In this document: one piece after another, positions 23,242 through 31,291 of the stretch
Numbering within the stretch: position 1 is the stretch's first letter
Layout: the number at the start of each line of letters is the position of its first letter
Assembly (NCBI GenBank): GCA_965365625.1
Contig: CBDUCL010000005.1
Location: 1-31,291 of the forward strand
DNA: 31,291 nt
Direction of reading: 5' to 3'
Source of the DNA: CAVWCW01 sp965365625
GTDB lineage: Bacteria; Pseudomonadota; Gammaproteobacteria; Chromatiales; Chromatiaceae
The notes under the pieces: generated by a model
The model's database searches: none
What the model was told of the DNA's origin: nothing
The model's input: only the letters and a program-made list of their open reading frames with translations
Translations under genes and position numbers: made by a program

Positions 23242-24152
23242 GGTGGCTCCCCGCTGGTCAGCTCGACGAAGATGCGCTCCAGGTCCCTCTCCTCGCGCTG
23301 CAGCTGCAGTAGGCCCCAGCCGGACTCCACGGCTGCTTGGGCAATGGCGCTGCGGGTGTCGCTGCCGGCCTGGAGCTGCAGTCGGAACCGGCCCTCCTGC
23401 AACGGCTGCACCTCGGCGACCCCGGGCAGCCGTTCCAGGGCCTCCGGGGCTGGCGGGCGTTCCAGTCCCAGCAACAGGGGCGGGGCGGCGTCTGGATTCA
23501 GCGCGGCAGCGTAGACCTGGCGCCCCTGGTGCAGGATATGCACCCGGGTGCATACCGACTGCACCTCCGGCAGGATGTGGCTGGACAGGATCAGGCCGCG
23601 TTCCGTGGCCAGGTCTCGGATCAGAGCGCGAACTTCCCGTACCTGGTTCGGGTCAAGACCCAAGGTGGGCTCGTCCAGGATCACGATTCGGGGCCGGTGC
23701 ACTATGGCCTGGGCGATGCCCAGGCGCTGGCGATAGCCGCGCGACAGATTGGCGATCAGGCGGCGCCCCGTCTCGCGTAGGCCGCAGCGCTGCTTGGCCT
23801 CGTCTACCGCGGCTCGGACCCGGCGCCGGGGCACCCGGTGCAGGCGGGCGCAATAGCGCAGGTATTCGTCTACCCGCAGCTCCGGGTACAGGGGTAGGTG
23901 CTCCGGCAGGTAGCCGAGCTGGGCCTTGGCCTGGCGCGGCCGGCGCCAGAGGTCCGCGCCGCCCAGCATGACCCGTCCCGCGCTGGGGCTGAGAATACCG
24001 CTGAGCATGCGCAGGCTGGTGGACTTACCGGCCCCGTTCGGCCCCAGCAGGCCCAGCACCTCGCCGCGGGCCAGGCGCAGGTTGAGCCCGGCCACGGCGC
24101 AACGGCGGCCGTAGTAACGATAGAGGTCGCGGGCGTCCAATAGGGTCTCCAT
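23229..24152 (-). CDS. ABC transporter ATP-binding protein (GldA-like)
   Basis: The 307-residue ATPase has Walker A LGPNGAGKST (about residues 37-46), LGYLPEHLPLYPELRVDEYL as Q-loop region, the signature LSRGYRQRLGIA, Walker B IVILDEPTLGLDPNQ and the switch histidine in LILSSHILPEVQ. The C-terminal 90 residues, beyond the nucleotide-binding domain, are the usual regulatory extension of this subfamily. It leads the order ATPase, permease, GldG-like, mutM. The ATG start fits the conserved METLLDARDLYRYYG N-terminus. It is divergent from the hydantoinase-like gene 98 bp away. Confidence 0.95.
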   Translation of the reverse strand: METLLDARDLYRYYGRRCAVAGLNLRLARGEVLGLLGPNGAGKSTSLRMLSGILSPSAGRVMLGGADLWRRPRQAKAQLGYLPEHLPLYPELRVDEYLRYCARLHRVPRRRVRAAVDEAKQRCGLRETGRRLIANLSRGYRQRLGIAQAIVHRPRIVILDEPTLGLDPNQVREVRALIRDLATERGLILSSHILPEVQSVCTRVHILHQGRQVYAAALNPDAAPPLLLGLERPPAPEALERLPGVAEVQPLQEGRFRLQLQAGSDTRSAIAQAAVESGWGLLQLQREERDLERIFVELTSGEPPCPS

Positions 24153-24191
24153 GGTTGCGGCAAGATACCGGCGGCCGGCGCCGGGGGCAAG

Positions 24192-24220
24192 TTGTCAAGC
24201 CCGTGGGGCGGGGGTATCTT
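24192..24220 (+). promoter_or_regulatory. Candidate sigma70 promoter for the HyuA-like gene
   Basis: TTGTCA (24192-24197) and TATCTT (24215-24220) are separated by 17 bases, 30 bases before the GTG start at 24251. Match is five of six and four of six to the consensus, so it is plausible but not certain. Confidence 0.4.
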
Positions 24221-24250
24221 GCCGGGGCACAGGGGTTTTGGGAGCGGCGA

Positions 24251-26212
24251 GTGAGATTTCTCGGCATCGATACCGGAGGCACCTTTACCGATTTCGTCTA
24301 CGACGACGGCCGGCGCCTGCGCGTGCACAAGGTGCTGTCGACCCCGGCGGCCCCGGAGCAGGCGATCCTCCAGGGCATTCGCGACCTGGGGCTGGACCCG
24401 TCCGGACTGCGGGCGGTGCACGGCTCCACCGTGGCTACCAACGCGGTCCTGGAGGGCAAGGGGGTACGCACCGTCTATATCGGCAACCGGGGCCTGGGGG
24501 ACTTGCTGGCCATTGGTCGCCAGGCCCGGCGTGAGCTCTACGCCCTGCAACCGCCGGCCGAGTCTCCGCCGGTGCCGCCGGAGCTGTGCCTGGAGACCGG
24601 CGGCCGGCTGGATGCCCAGGGCCGCACCCTGGAACCCCTCAGCGCGGCCGACCGCGCGCAGCTGCGCCGGGACCTGGAGCGGCTGCGGCCGCGGGCGGTG
24701 GCGATCAACCTGCTGTTTTCGTATCTCGATGACCGCCACGAGCGGGCCATCGAGGCGCTGGTGCCGGCGGGGGTGTTCGTGTCCCGCTCGTCCCGGGTGC
24801 TGCCGGAGATACGCGAGTACGAGCGCGGCATGGCGACCTGGCTGAATGCCTGGATCGGCCCGCTGGTGGAGGGTTACCTGCAGCGCCTGAGCCAGGGTCT
24901 GGCGGGGGCGCGGTTGGCGGTGATGCAGAGTTCCGGCGACACCATCGGGGCCGACCAGGCCGGCGCCGGGGCGGTGCGCATGCTGCTGTCGGGGCCCGCC
25001 GGCGGGCTGGTGGGGGCCCGCTTCACCGGAGAGCTGGCGGGTCGGCGCCAGCTGCTGAGCTTCGACATGGGGGGGACCTCCACCGACGTCGCCCTGATCG
25101 ACGGCGAGCCCCAGCTCACCAGTCAGGGCCGAATCGGCCCCTATCCGGTGGCGGTGCCGATGGTGGATATGCACACCATCGGTGCCGGCGGCGGCTCCAT
25201 CGCCCGCCTCGACGAGGGCGGCATGCTACAGGTGGGACCGGAATCCGCCGGCGCCGATCCGGGGCCGGCCTGTTACGGCCGCGGTGGCCGCGAGCCGACG
25301 GTGACCGACGCCAATCTGCTGCTCGGACGGCTGCGGGCGGACGCCTTTTTAGGCGGCGGTATGACCCTGGAGCTGGCGGCGGCCGAGGCCGCGATGGGGC
25401 GGCTGGCGGCGGCCATGGGTTGTTCAACCGAAGCGGCGGCGCTGGGGATTGTGCGAATCGCCAACGAGCATATGACGCGGGCCCTGCGGGTGATCTCGGT
25501 GCAGCGGGGAGTCGACCCGCGCGGCTACACGCTGAGTTCCTTCGGCGGCGCCGGCGGATTGCATGTCTGCGCTCTGGCGGAGGCGCTGAACATGCGCCAG
25601 GCCATGGTGCCGGTGCAGGCCGGGGTACTGTCGGCCCTGGGGATGCTGGCCACCCGTCCCGGGCGCCAGCTGTCGCGCACTTGGTTGGGGTCCCTGGCGG
25701 ACCTCAACGAGAAGGAACTGGAGGCCAAATTTGGGGCCTTGGAACAGTCCGGGCGTCGTTCCCTGGAGGCGGAGGGAATAGAGGCCGGTGCGATTTCCGC
25801 TACCTATTCCCTCGACCTGCGGTATCGGGGACAGTCCCACACCTTGAATCTGCCCTGGCGCGGGATGCAGCTCACTCTGGCCAAGTTCGGGGAACTGCAC
25901 GAGGCCCGCTACGGTCATACCATGCAAGTAGCAGTGGAATTAGTGAACTTGCGGGTTGCCCTGAGGGCTGACGTAGAGCCGTTGGAGCTGGATCGTTTGG
26001 ACCCGGGCGAGGATGTCGGCCCGGTGGAATGGGTTCAAGTGCAGGGGGCGGAAGCCCCGGTACCCCGCTGGGAGCGTAGTCTCCTGGTCCCGGGTCAATG
26101 CCTCGAAGGGCCGGCACTGGTCACCGAGACTGTTGCTACCACCTGGCTGGCGCCGGGTTGGCGTTGCGAAGTGGACGGTTTTGGCAATCTGCTGCTGCAG
26201 CGTGCGCCCTGA
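24251..26212 (+). CDS. Hydantoinase A/oxoprolinase family protein (HyuA-like)
   Basis: This 653-residue protein belongs to the ATP-dependent hydantoinase/oxoprolinase/acetone carboxylase A family. It has the N-terminal ATP-binding loop GIDTGGTFTDFVYDDG (from residue 5), then LLSGPAGGLVGARF and FDMGGTSTDVALIDG in the middle, IGAGGGSIARLDEGG, and DPGPACYGRGG. The GTG start at 24251 has GGGAG upstream and begins MRFLGIDTGGTFTDF; an upstream start would add 32 residues that look unlike the family. In most members a HyuB-like subunit gene is adjacent; here none is present, the next gene being a desaturase. The substrate (hydantoin, 5-oxoproline, a ketone) cannot be told from the sequence. Confidence 0.9.
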   Translation: MRFLGIDTGGTFTDFVYDDGRRLRVHKVLSTPAAPEQAILQGIRDLGLDPSGLRAVHGSTVATNAVLEGKGVRTVYIGNRGLGDLLAIGRQARRELYALQPPAESPPVPPELCLETGGRLDAQGRTLEPLSAADRAQLRRDLERLRPRAVAINLLFSYLDDRHERAIEALVPAGVFVSRSSRVLPEIREYERGMATWLNAWIGPLVEGYLQRLSQGLAGARLAVMQSSGDTIGADQAGAGAVRMLLSGPAGGLVGARFTGELAGRRQLLSFDMGGTSTDVALIDGEPQLTSQGRIGPYPVAVPMVDMHTIGAGGGSIARLDEGGMLQVGPESAGADPGPACYGRGGREPTVTDANLLLGRLRADAFLGGGMTLELAAAEAAMGRLAAAMGCSTEAAALGIVRIANEHMTRALRVISVQRGVDPRGYTLSSFGGAGGLHVCALAEALNMRQAMVPVQAGVLSALGMLATRPGRQLSRTWLGSLADLNEKELEAKFGALEQSGRRSLEAEGIEAGAISATYSLDLRYRGQSHTLNLPWRGMQLTLAKFGELHEARYGHTMQVAVELVNLRVALRADVEPLELDRLDPGEDVGPVEWVQVQGAEAPVPRWERSLLVPGQCLEGPALVTETVATTWLAPGWRCEVDGFGNLLLQRAP

Positions 26213-26213
26213 C

Positions 26214-26242
26214 TGGACCCTCCAGCCGCCGCTCTATATACT
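26214..26242 (+). promoter_or_regulatory. Candidate sigma70 promoter for the desaturase gene
   Basis: TGGACC (26214-26219) and TATACT (26237-26242) are 17 bases apart, just after the hydantoinase-like stop codon and 48 bases before the desaturase ATG. The -10 matches five of six. Confidence 0.4.
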
Positions 26243-26289
26243 CATAAGCCCTTTTTGGGTTCTCCTATTTCTCTAGTTCAGGAATTCCT

Positions 26290-27480
26290 ATGTACGACGG
26301 TCTGCTCGATCTGTCCTGGTGGCAGCTGCTGCTCGCCACCCTGGCGCTCACCCATGTCACCATTGCCGCGGTCACCATCTACCTGCACCGGGCCCAGGCC
26401 CATCGCGGGCTCGACCTGCACCCGGCCGTGGCCCACTTCTTCCGCTTCTGGCTCTGGCTCACCACCGGCATGGTGACCAAGGAGTGGGTCTCCATCCACC
26501 GCAAACACCACGCCCGTTGCGAGACCGCGGATGACCCCCACAGCCCCCAGGTGCTGGGCATCCGCAAGGTGTTCTGGCAGGGGTCCGAACTGTACCGGGA
26601 GGCCGCGGCGGACCCGGAGATCGGCGAACGCTTCGGGCGGGGCACCCCGGACGACTGGCTGGAGCGCCGCGTCTACACCGCCCACAGCGGCCTGGGGGTG
26701 GTGCTTATGCTCGGCATCGACCTACTGCTGTTCGGACCCATCGGGCTGACCGTGTGGGCGGTACAGATGCTCTGGATCCCGGTCCTAGCAGCCGGGGTGA
26801 TCAACGGCATAGGCCACTACTGGGGCTACCGCAACTATGAATCCGCCGACGCCGCGCGCAATATCCTGCCCTGGGGCATCCTGATCGGCGGCGAAGAGCT
26901 GCACAATAATCACCACGCCTTCCCCAGCTCGGCGAAGCTGTCGTCCAAGTGGTGGGAGTTTGACATTGGTTGGATGTATATCCGTCTGCTTTCGGTCCTC
27001 GGCCTGGCCCGGGTCAAGAAGGTGGCGCCCAAGCCTCGGGTCATCGCCGGCAAGGATGTGGTGGATATGGATACCCTGCGCGCAGTGGTGGTCTCGCGAA
27101 TGCACGTGCTGGCCCGCTACGCCCATGACGTACTGATGCCTGTGTCCAGCAGCGAGCTCTGCAAGTCCGAGCTGTCCTGCCGCAAGCTCAAGCGTCAGGC
27201 CCGGAAACTGCTGCTGCAACGGGAAGGGAGCCTGGACCGGGCCGCCCGCCGCAGCTTGCAGGCTCTACTGGAGCAGAGCCAGGCCCTGGAGACAGTTTAC
27301 CAATACCGTCAACGGTTGCGCGAGGTGTGGGAGAAGACCGCTTCCAGCCAGGAGAATCTGTTGCAGGCGCTCCAGGAGTGGGTGCGTCAGGCGGAGAGCT
27401 CCGGGGTCAAGGCGCTGGAAGAGTTCGCCCATACCCTGCGCGGTTACAGCCTGCCGGAGGGGTCCGCCACGGCGCGCTGA
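26290..27480 (+). CDS. Membrane acyl-CoA/phospholipid delta-9-type desaturase
   Basis: The 396-residue di-iron desaturase has the three histidine boxes HRAQAHR (33-39), HRKHH (70-74) and HNNHH (205-209), with membrane spans between them. These ligate two irons that insert a double bond into a saturated fatty acyl chain using oxygen. It resembles the DesB-type acyl-CoA desaturase of Pseudomonas aeruginosa (shared WLWLTTGM, IHRKHHA, HSPQ, WAVQMLWIP, EELHNNHH). The C-terminal 150 residues are soluble and rich in charged residues. AGGA precedes the ATG. It stands alone and is terminated by a strong bidirectional hairpin. Oxygen use suggests the host sees oxygen at least at times. Confidence 0.93.
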   Translation: MYDGLLDLSWWQLLLATLALTHVTIAAVTIYLHRAQAHRGLDLHPAVAHFFRFWLWLTTGMVTKEWVSIHRKHHARCETADDPHSPQVLGIRKVFWQGSELYREAAADPEIGERFGRGTPDDWLERRVYTAHSGLGVVLMLGIDLLLFGPIGLTVWAVQMLWIPVLAAGVINGIGHYWGYRNYESADAARNILPWGILIGGEELHNNHHAFPSSAKLSSKWWEFDIGWMYIRLLSVLGLARVKKVAPKPRVIAGKDVVDMDTLRAVVVSRMHVLARYAHDVLMPVSSSELCKSELSCRKLKRQARKLLLQREGSLDRAARRSLQALLEQSQALETVYQYRQRLREVWEKTASSQENLLQALQEWVRQAESSGVKALEEFAHTLRGYSLPEGSATAR

Positions 27481-27510
27481 GGGCGTTAGACCGAAGGCCC
27501 GCGGTTGCGG

Positions 27511-27546
27511 GCAATAAAAAACCGCCGAAAGGCGGTTTTTTATTGC
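27511..27546. terminator. Strong bidirectional intrinsic terminator
   Basis: A perfect 16-base-pair stem (GCAATAAAAAACCGCC with its complement) around a GAAA loop gives an A-tract on one side and T6 on the other. It serves the converging desaturase and rpmB-rpmG genes. Confidence 0.93.
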
Positions 27547-27568
27547 CCCAGGCTGGGAGGAGGGAGCG

Positions 27569-27736
27569 CTACTTGATCTTCGCTTCCTTGTACATCACGT
27601 GCTTGCGGATCCTCGGGTCGTACTTGCGCATCTGCATTTTCCCTGGGGTGTTCTTCTTGTTCTTCATGGTGGTGTAGAAGTGCCCAGTGCCGGCGCTGGA
27701 AACCAGCTTGATCTTATCGCTTGCTGACTTTGCCAT
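27569..27736 (-). CDS. rpmG: 50S ribosomal protein L33
   Basis: A 55-residue protein beginning MAKSASDKIKLVSSAGTGHF, with FYTTMKNKKNTPGKMQMRKYDP and ending KHVMYKEAKIK. This is bacterial L33 of the cysteine-free type: the zinc-binding cysteine pairs of the other type are absent. AGGGG lies about eight bases before the ATG. It follows rpmB by 15 bases, the standard rpmB-rpmG order, and ends just before the strong terminator. Confidence 0.97.
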   Translation of the reverse strand: MAKSASDKIKLVSSAGTGHFYTTMKNKKNTPGKMQMRKYDPRIRKHVMYKEAKIK

Positions 27737-27751
27737 GATCGATTCCCCTGC

Positions 27752-27988
27752 TTAAACCTTTTCGCCGCGGGCGCGAATTTCGGTCAGGACCGTATCGATG
27801 CCCTTCTTGTCGATAATGCGCATCCCCTTGGACGAGACGCGCAGACGTACCCAGCGCCGTTCACTCTCGACCCAAAACCGATGCTGGTGGAGATTCGGGA
27901 GAAAGCGCCGCTTGGTCCTGTTGTGGGCATGCGAGACATTGTTGCCCGAGACGGGGCGCTTGCCGGTTACCTGGCAGACTTTGGACAT
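27752..27988 (-). CDS. rpmB: 50S ribosomal protein L28
   Basis: A 78-residue L28: MSKVCQVTGKRPVSGNNVSHAHNRTKR, RFLPNLHQHRFWVESERRWVRLRVS and IDKKGIDTVLTEIRARG are all family hallmarks. Length is exactly that of the gammaproteobacterial protein. It carries the N-terminal VCQVTGK form with a single cysteine (Cys5), not the zinc-binding type. GAGGG lies upstream of the ATG. It is first in the rpmB-rpmG operon. Confidence 0.97.
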   Translation of the reverse strand: MSKVCQVTGKRPVSGNNVSHAHNRTKRRFLPNLHQHRFWVESERRWVRLRVSSKGMRIIDKKGIDTVLTEIRARGEKV

Positions 27989-28107
27989 ATCGAAACCCTC
28001 GATGAAACTTTTTGCCCCAGCCCGGGGCGAATTTAAGACGGCGAACCTTACCAGAACTCCGCGCCGGGCTCAAGCCAAAAGCGCGGTCTTCAACGGGTTG
28101 GCTGGGC

Positions 28108-29754
28108 TCAGCGGGCGTCGGCTACCAGGGTGCGCGACAGATTGTCGAGTTGGGCCATCAGCGGATCGGTCTTGCGGTGGAAATCGTCCCGGTACTTCTT
28201 CTCGATCGGCTTGGCGATCGGCAGCTTGACGGTCAGGGGATTGCGATGCACGCCGTCGATGCGGAACTCGTAGTGCAGGTGAGGCCCGGTCGCCAGCCCT
28301 GTGGAGCCCACATAGCCGATTACATCGCCCTGTTTTACCCGCTTTCCTTTCTTCTTATTCGGGGCGTAACGTGACATATGGGCGTACAGGGTGCTCTTGC
28401 CGTTGCCGTGTTCCACAATAATGGTTTTGCCATAGCCACCCTTCTTTCCGCGGAAGCTGATGGTGCCTTCGCCGGCGGCGCGAATCGGGGTGCCCGCAGG
28501 GGCCGCATAATCGACCCCCTTGTGAGCCCGGGTCTTACCGAGAATCGGGTGCTTGCGGCCCTTGGTGAAACGCGAGCTGATGCGGGCGAACTTGATCGGC
28601 GAGCGCAGAAACGCCTTGCGCATGCTGTTGCCGTCCGGGCTGTAGTAGTCGACGTGGCCGCTCGGGTCTTGGTAGCGAATGGCGCGGTAGGTCTTGCCTT
28701 GGTTGACGAACTCGGCGGCCAGAATCGGACCGTCGCGGAATTTCATATCCTCCAAGTAGTCTTCCTCGAACACCACAGTGAAGCTATCCCCGCTTCGCAG
28801 CTCCAAGGAGAAGTCGATATCCCAGCCGAACAGGCCGGCCAATTCCATGATCTTCGACTCGGACAAGCCCGCCTTCTGGCCGGCGGCGAACAGCGAGCTG
28901 GTGATGACACCGCTGGCGTGGGTCGTGCGCCGCTCCACCTGCTTGTTCAACATCCGGGTCTTTAGCCCCTCTTCCCCATCCTCTACCTGCAGGCTGCTGA
29001 CTGCGTCCATAACGTAGGTCAATTCGGAGAAGCGTCCCTCCGGGTCCAATACGAATTGCAGCTTCTGCCCCGGCTTGATCTTGGCCAACCGCTTGGCCTC
29101 CGGGTCGCTCTCGATAATGCGGTGCAGAAGAGCGGCACTCAGGCCGAGGTCGTCGAAGATCCTGGATAGGGTGTCGCCGGAGCGCACGGTATGCGTGAGC
29201 GCCGAGGGGCTGGGCGATAGGGGCTCGCTTTTTACTGCCGGATCTGGAGTTTCTTGCGGCGGTGGGTCTGCAACGGCAGGAGCCCCCGACTCCTGAGCAA
29301 CCGGCGGTAGCGAGGCGCCCGGCTGGTTTGCCGACTCGGTTTGTTCGGGCAGCGCGGGGGGGTGCGTCACGGACACGCGCTCGGAGCCGACTGGTGAGTC
29401 AGCTGCGTCTACCACAACGGGCCCGGATGGGGTTTGCGCCCGGGGTTCCGGGTCCGAGCTGGCGACCGGCGTGTCGGCTGCGGCGGCCAGTGTCGGGTTT
29501 TGCATGACAGGCCCTGGCTGGGTGCCTCCAGCCGGCTTGTCAGCTGCATTGGCCGAGTCCGGCAGCGCCAGTGGCTGGGTCAGGGGCTTCGACTCGGAAA
29601 CGAGCCTATCAGTCGGATCGTCGGGTCCAAGCAGACCCATGCTCAGGCCAGCGATGGGAATGACCACGGCAGCGGATACCAGGAGCAGATAGCGTCCGAC
29701 TCTGCGCGGCAGTGGGCTCTCGGAATTTAAGCGGTAGCGGTAGTCGCCGATCAT
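28108..29754 (-). CDS. mepM: M23 murein DD-endopeptidase, MepM/YebA-like
   Basis: This 548-residue envelope protease cuts peptidoglycan cross-links to allow wall growth. It has a basic N-terminus, one membrane span (GRYLLLVSAAVVIPIAGLSM, about residues 20-39), a long Pro/Ala/Glu-rich linker (about 45-185), an OapA/LysM-type wall-binding region (HTVRSGDTLSRIFDDLGLS, KIKPGQKLQFVLD) and the C-terminal M23 domain with HKGVDYAAPAGTPIRAAGEG and TGPHLHYEFRIDG supplying the zinc ligands (H-x3-D and H-x-H). The linker is longer than in the E. coli protein. The start at 29754 follows AGGG; a GTG ten codons upstream is less likely. It is divergent from tyrS, as I recall in Pseudomonas. Confidence 0.93.
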   Translation of the reverse strand: MIGDYRYRLNSESPLPRRVGRYLLLVSAAVVIPIAGLSMGLLGPDDPTDRLVSESKPLTQPLALPDSANAADKPAGGTQPGPVMQNPTLAAAADTPVASSDPEPRAQTPSGPVVVDAADSPVGSERVSVTHPPALPEQTESANQPGASLPPVAQESGAPAVADPPPQETPDPAVKSEPLSPSPSALTHTVRSGDTLSRIFDDLGLSAALLHRIIESDPEAKRLAKIKPGQKLQFVLDPEGRFSELTYVMDAVSSLQVEDGEEGLKTRMLNKQVERRTTHASGVITSSLFAAGQKAGLSESKIMELAGLFGWDIDFSLELRSGDSFTVVFEEDYLEDMKFRDGPILAAEFVNQGKTYRAIRYQDPSGHVDYYSPDGNSMRKAFLRSPIKFARISSRFTKGRKHPILGKTRAHKGVDYAAPAGTPIRAAGEGTISFRGKKGGYGKTIIVEHGNGKSTLYAHMSRYAPNKKKGKRVKQGDVIGYVGSTGLATGPHLHYEFRIDGVHRNPLTVKLPIAKPIEKKYRDDFHRKTDPLMAQLDNLSRTLVADAR

Positions 29755-29954
29755 CTTCTGCCCTAGTCTCCCGGCGCGGGGCACCCCGCCGCTGTTAAGT
29801 TATGTCAATCCCGAGAAAATACAAAGATCTCCGAGATAAAGCAAGTTTCGTTTCTTGGCGGGGGCGAACCGATTGCCACATCCTGCTACCATTGGCGGCC
29901 AAAACAGGCTTGGGGCCCGGGCGCCACAAGTGACGGTTGACGACGAGGTAGAAG

Positions 29955-31154
29955 ATGACGAATGCCGCGGATGCGCTCAAGCTGATTAAGCGGGGGGCCG
30001 AAGAGATCCTGCTGGAGGAGAATCTGACCAAGAAGCTGGCGGAGAACAGGCCGCTGCGAATCAAGGCCGGTTTCGATCCCACGGCCCCGGACCTGCATCT
30101 GGGGCACACGGTGCTGATCAATAAGTTGCGTCAGTTCCAGGATTTGGGCCACGAGGTGATCTTTCTGATCGGCGACTTCACAGGAATGATCGGTGACCCC
30201 ACAGGCAAGAACGTGACCCGCAAGCCCTTGACCAGGGAAGACGTACTGGCCAATGCCCAGACTTACGAGGAGCAGATCTTCAAGATCCTCGATCCGGAGA
30301 AGACCCTGGTGGTGTTCAACTCCAGTTGGATGGGGGAGATGGGGGCGGCGGATCTGATTCAGTTGGCGGCCAAGCACACCGTGGCGAGGATGCTGGAGCG
30401 CGACGACTTCAGTAAGCGCTATACCGGGGGGCAACCGATCGCGATCCACGAGTTCCTGTATCCACTGATCCAAGGATACGACTCGGTCGCGCTGAAGGCC
30501 GATGTCGAACTCGGTGGCACCGATCAGAAGTTCAATCTGCTGGTGGGCCGCCAGCTGCAGGAGGCTTTCGGGCAGACCCCGCAGGTGGTGCTCACCATGC
30601 CGATTCTCGAGGGCCTGGACGGGGTGCAGAAGATGTCCAAGTCGTTGGACAACTACATCGGCATCACCGAGCCACCGGACGAGATGTTCGGCAAGCTGAT
30701 GTCGATCTCCGACGAGCTGATGTGGCGCTATCTGGAGTTGCTGAGCGCCCGCAGCATGGCCGAGATCGAGGGCTGGCGCCAGGAGGCGGAGGCCGGCGCC
30801 AATCCCCGGGACGTAAAGGTGCGCCTGGCCGAAGAGATGGTCGAGCGTTTCCACAGCCGGGAGGCCGCTCGCCGGGCCCACGAGAACTTTGTAGCCCGCT
30901 TCCGCAAGGGCGCGATGCCGGACGACATGCCGGAGCTGGAGCTCGACAGTTCCGGCGACGGCATGCCGATCGCCAATCTATTGAAAGAGGCGGGCCTGGT
31001 ATCCAGTACCTCCGAGGCCTTGCGCATGATCAAGCAGGGGGCGGTGCGTATCGACGGCGAGCGGGTGGAGGATCGGGGTCTGGTCTGCGCGAAGGGCGGC
31101 ACCCGCGTCTACCAGGTGGGCAAGCGGCGGTTTGCCCGGGTAAAGCTGGTCTAA
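29955..31154 (+). CDS. tyrS: Tyrosyl-tRNA synthetase
   Basis: TyrRS charges tRNA(Tyr). The 399-residue protein has the class I motifs HLGH (residues 48-51, HIGH equivalent) and KMSKS (226-230), the tyrosine-binding YPLIQGYDSVALKADVELGGTDQKFNLL, and a C-terminal S4 RNA-binding domain (about 335-398: SEALRMIKQGAVRIDGERV). The absence of the long N-terminal form and the ~400-residue length place it in the TyrZ-like group common in Pseudomonas and Chromatiales. GAGG lies about seven bases before the ATG. The intergenic stretch downstream leads directly into a strong promoter, probably of an rRNA operon. Confidence 0.97.
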   Translation: MTNAADALKLIKRGAEEILLEENLTKKLAENRPLRIKAGFDPTAPDLHLGHTVLINKLRQFQDLGHEVIFLIGDFTGMIGDPTGKNVTRKPLTREDVLANAQTYEEQIFKILDPEKTLVVFNSSWMGEMGAADLIQLAAKHTVARMLERDDFSKRYTGGQPIAIHEFLYPLIQGYDSVALKADVELGGTDQKFNLLVGRQLQEAFGQTPQVVLTMPILEGLDGVQKMSKSLDNYIGITEPPDEMFGKLMSISDELMWRYLELLSARSMAEIEGWRQEAEAGANPRDVKVRLAEEMVERFHSREAARRAHENFVARFRKGAMPDDMPELELDSSGDGMPIANLLKEAGLVSSTSEALRMIKQGAVRIDGERVEDRGLVCAKGGTRVYQVGKRRFARVKLV

Positions 31155-31221
31155 ACGAGCAATACCCGGTGTGCGTTCTCCGCAGGGTCATCTAAACTTT
31201 CTAGTAGCGAACATTAACCCG

Positions 31222-31249
31222 TTGACGGTAGGCAAGGAGCGGGTATAAT
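31222..31249 (+). promoter_or_regulatory. Strong sigma70 promoter, probably for an rRNA operon
   Basis: TTGACG (31222-31227) and a perfect TATAAT (31244-31249) are separated by 16 bases. A GC-rich discriminator (GCGCGGC) follows, as in stringently controlled rRNA promoters, and the bases upstream are relatively AT-rich (CGAACATTAA) like an UP element. No gene starts in the remaining 42 bases. A 16S rRNA gene after tyrS is expected from the order I recall in Pseudomonas; the rRNA itself is outside the window. Confidence 0.7.
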
Positions 31250-31291
31250 GCGCGGCTTCTTTGGTGCTGATGCTGGCGGGAAGCGGCGGAG

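Noticed and set aside
22489..23553. Longer permease frame of 354 codons
   Set aside because: The extra N-terminal 100 residues lie in another frame of the ATPase gene and are Pro/Arg/Ala-rich; the GTG at 23241 has a good ribosome binding site and family-like N-terminus.
27798..28229. Plus-strand frame across rpmB and the mepM 3' end
   Set aside because: Antisense to two certain genes and without any recognisable motif.
1..31291. CRISPR arrays, complete insertion sequences, prophage, toxin-antitoxin or known defence genes
   Set aside because: No regularly spaced direct repeats, transposase, integrase, nuclease or toxin signatures were seen; only the group II intron relic points to mobile DNA.

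Overview
The window is GC-rich, densely coded chromosomal DNA from a gammaproteobacterium. A sulfur-globule-like protein gene (8883-9188) points to a sulfur-oxidising lineage, such as Chromatiales or relatives. Gene order around ftsYEX, the M16 peptidase pair, rsmD, coaD, ferredoxin, ggt and mutM, and around the M23 peptidase, tyrS and a probable rRNA operon, resembles what I recall from Pseudomonas and purple sulfur bacteria. Genus and species cannot be fixed from sequence alone.

Left part (1-10877): the 3' portion of dnaE2/imuC, cut by the window start, is followed by a loosely packed, gene-poor, somewhat less GC-rich stretch. It holds a DUF2490 outer-membrane-type protein, a DUF2252 protein, the relic of a group II intron (reverse-transcriptase fragment plus degenerate domains V-VI), a stand-alone PDC/Cache sensor-domain protein, a spermidine-synthase-like protein without the usual catalytic motif, a sulfur-globule-like Gly/Trp/Tyr repeat protein with an FNR/ANR-like box upstream, a small secreted protein with a Y-x-G-(F/L)-x-x-G-N repeat, and a 50-residue single-span membrane protein. 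Several gaps of 300-680 bp have no supportable gene.

Middle (10878-19637): ftsY-ftsE-ftsX (minus strand) is divergent from a tight plus-strand run: catalytic M16 peptidase, non-catalytic M16 peptidase, rsmD, coaD, 2x[4Fe-4S] ferredoxin and gamma-glutamyltransferase. A terminator-like hairpin lies inside the first codons of ggt. The rpoH gene that commonly follows ftsX is not there.

Right part (20315-31291): a minus-strand run of ABC ATPase, ABC-2 permease, GldG-like protein and mutM is divergent from a single HyuA-type hydantoinase/oxoprolinase gene. Then come a fatty-acid desaturase, a strong bidirectional terminator, rpmB-rpmG, an M23 murein endopeptidase (mepM-like), divergent tyrS, and at the very end a strong sigma70 promoter with a GC-rich discriminator, probably that of a ribosomal RNA operon.

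Most of the window is housekeeping (translation, division, cell wall, repair). I do not see a clear multi-gene undescribed defence or mobile system. The points most worth a second look are the sulfur-globule gene and its candidate oxygen-responsive site, the intron relic, the repeat-bearing secreted protein, the unannotated 50-residue membrane protein, and the hairpin at the start of ggt.
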